Assembly (NCBI GenBank): GCA_012729875.1
Contig: JAAYCC010000047.1
Location: 1-12,362 of the forward strand
Origin: Clostridiales bacterium
Lineage (GTDB): Bacteria; Bacillota; Clostridia; Oscillospirales; Oscillospiraceae
DNA: 12,362 bases
Direction of reading: 5' to 3'
The notes beneath the pieces are model-generated. The model searched no databases. It was not told where the DNA came from and saw nothing but the letters and a program-made list of their open reading frames with translations. How positions within the stretch are numbered: the first letter of the stretch is position 1; each line of letters opens with the position of its first letter. Shown one piece after another: positions 12,231-12,362 of the stretch. The translations under genes and the position numbers were made by a program.

Positions 12231-12362
12231 GATATATTATGAAATCTTAATAAACAATTTATATTTGCTCCCAATTATTACAATAATTCAACCAAAAATT
12301 CTCCTAATAATGTGCAAAATGTAGCAATTTTACTTAAGTATTAGAGTATAAATAATGAAAAA
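12231..12362. other. AT-rich end of window, no gene seen
   Basis: This stretch is much more AT-rich than the rest of the window. It holds a short dyad AATTATT-AC-AATAATT (12273-12288) and a TATAAA near 12347, but no open frame with a ribosome binding site. It may be the upstream region of a gene lying outside the window. Confidence 0.4.

Noticed and set aside
12273..12288. Fur/PerR-type operator AATTATT-AC-AATAATT
   Set aside because: It does not match the PerR (TTATAATnATTATAA) or Fur consensus, and short AT dyads are expected by chance in such AT-rich DNA.
12355..12362. Start of a plus-strand gene (ATGAAAAA) at the window edge
   Set aside because: No ribosome binding site precedes it and only two codons are visible.

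Overview
The window looks like a chromosomal core region of a Gram-positive Clostridia-type bacterium. The evidence is a complete WalRK (YycFG) operon including walH, walI and walJ genes, strong GGAGG-type ribosome binding sites, a one-piece tmRNA with the CCA encoded, and a MurA and a PgcA-like phosphohexomutase of Firmicutes character. Moderate GC in the genes and AT-rich intergenic DNA suggest an Oscillospiraceae/Ruminococcaceae-like lineage. This taxonomic guess is inference only.

Layout. Bases 3-1765 are read on the minus strand: a small uncharacterised gene (79 aa), smpB, a cyclophilin-type peptidyl-prolyl isomerase, then the tmRNA gene ssrA. SmpB and tmRNA are the two partners of trans-translation (rescue of stalled ribosomes), so most of this block is one functional module. 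A divergent regulatory region (1766-1899) separates it from a long plus-strand block (1900-11674): a Nudix hydrolase of the ADP-ribose pyrophosphatase type, walR, walK, walH, walI, murA, walJ, rlmH, a zinc-ribbon protein, and a phosphoglucomutase/phosphomannomutase. Most junctions here are tight or overlapping. The main exception is a 189-base gap before murA that carries its own promoter candidate and stem-loops. A strong, nearly symmetrical terminator (11673-11707) closes the block. Beyond it lie three further stem-loops and a minus-strand gene for a tiny lipoprotein made almost entirely of a Lys/Asp-rich pentapeptide repeat, with a clear promoter. The last ~130 bases are AT-rich with no supported gene.

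How the genes fit together. WalK/WalR is the cell-wall-homeostasis two-component system of Firmicutes. WalH and WalI are membrane-anchored modulators of WalK, and WalJ is the metallo-beta-lactamase-fold protein normally found with them. MurA, the first committed enzyme of peptidoglycan synthesis, sits between walI and walJ. The phosphohexomutase at the end supplies hexose-1-phosphates for envelope polymers. The plus-strand block therefore reads as an envelope control and supply cluster with two housekeeping passengers (Nudix, RlmH).

I see no mobile element, CRISPR array or clearly new defence system. The most notable details are a WalK without the cytoplasmic PAS domain of the Bacillus protein, the murA insertion, a 68-base walJ/rlmH overlap, an unusual predicted tmRNA tag, a zinc-ribbon/DUF2007-like protein translationally coupled to the sugar mutase, and the repeat-built lipoprotein.
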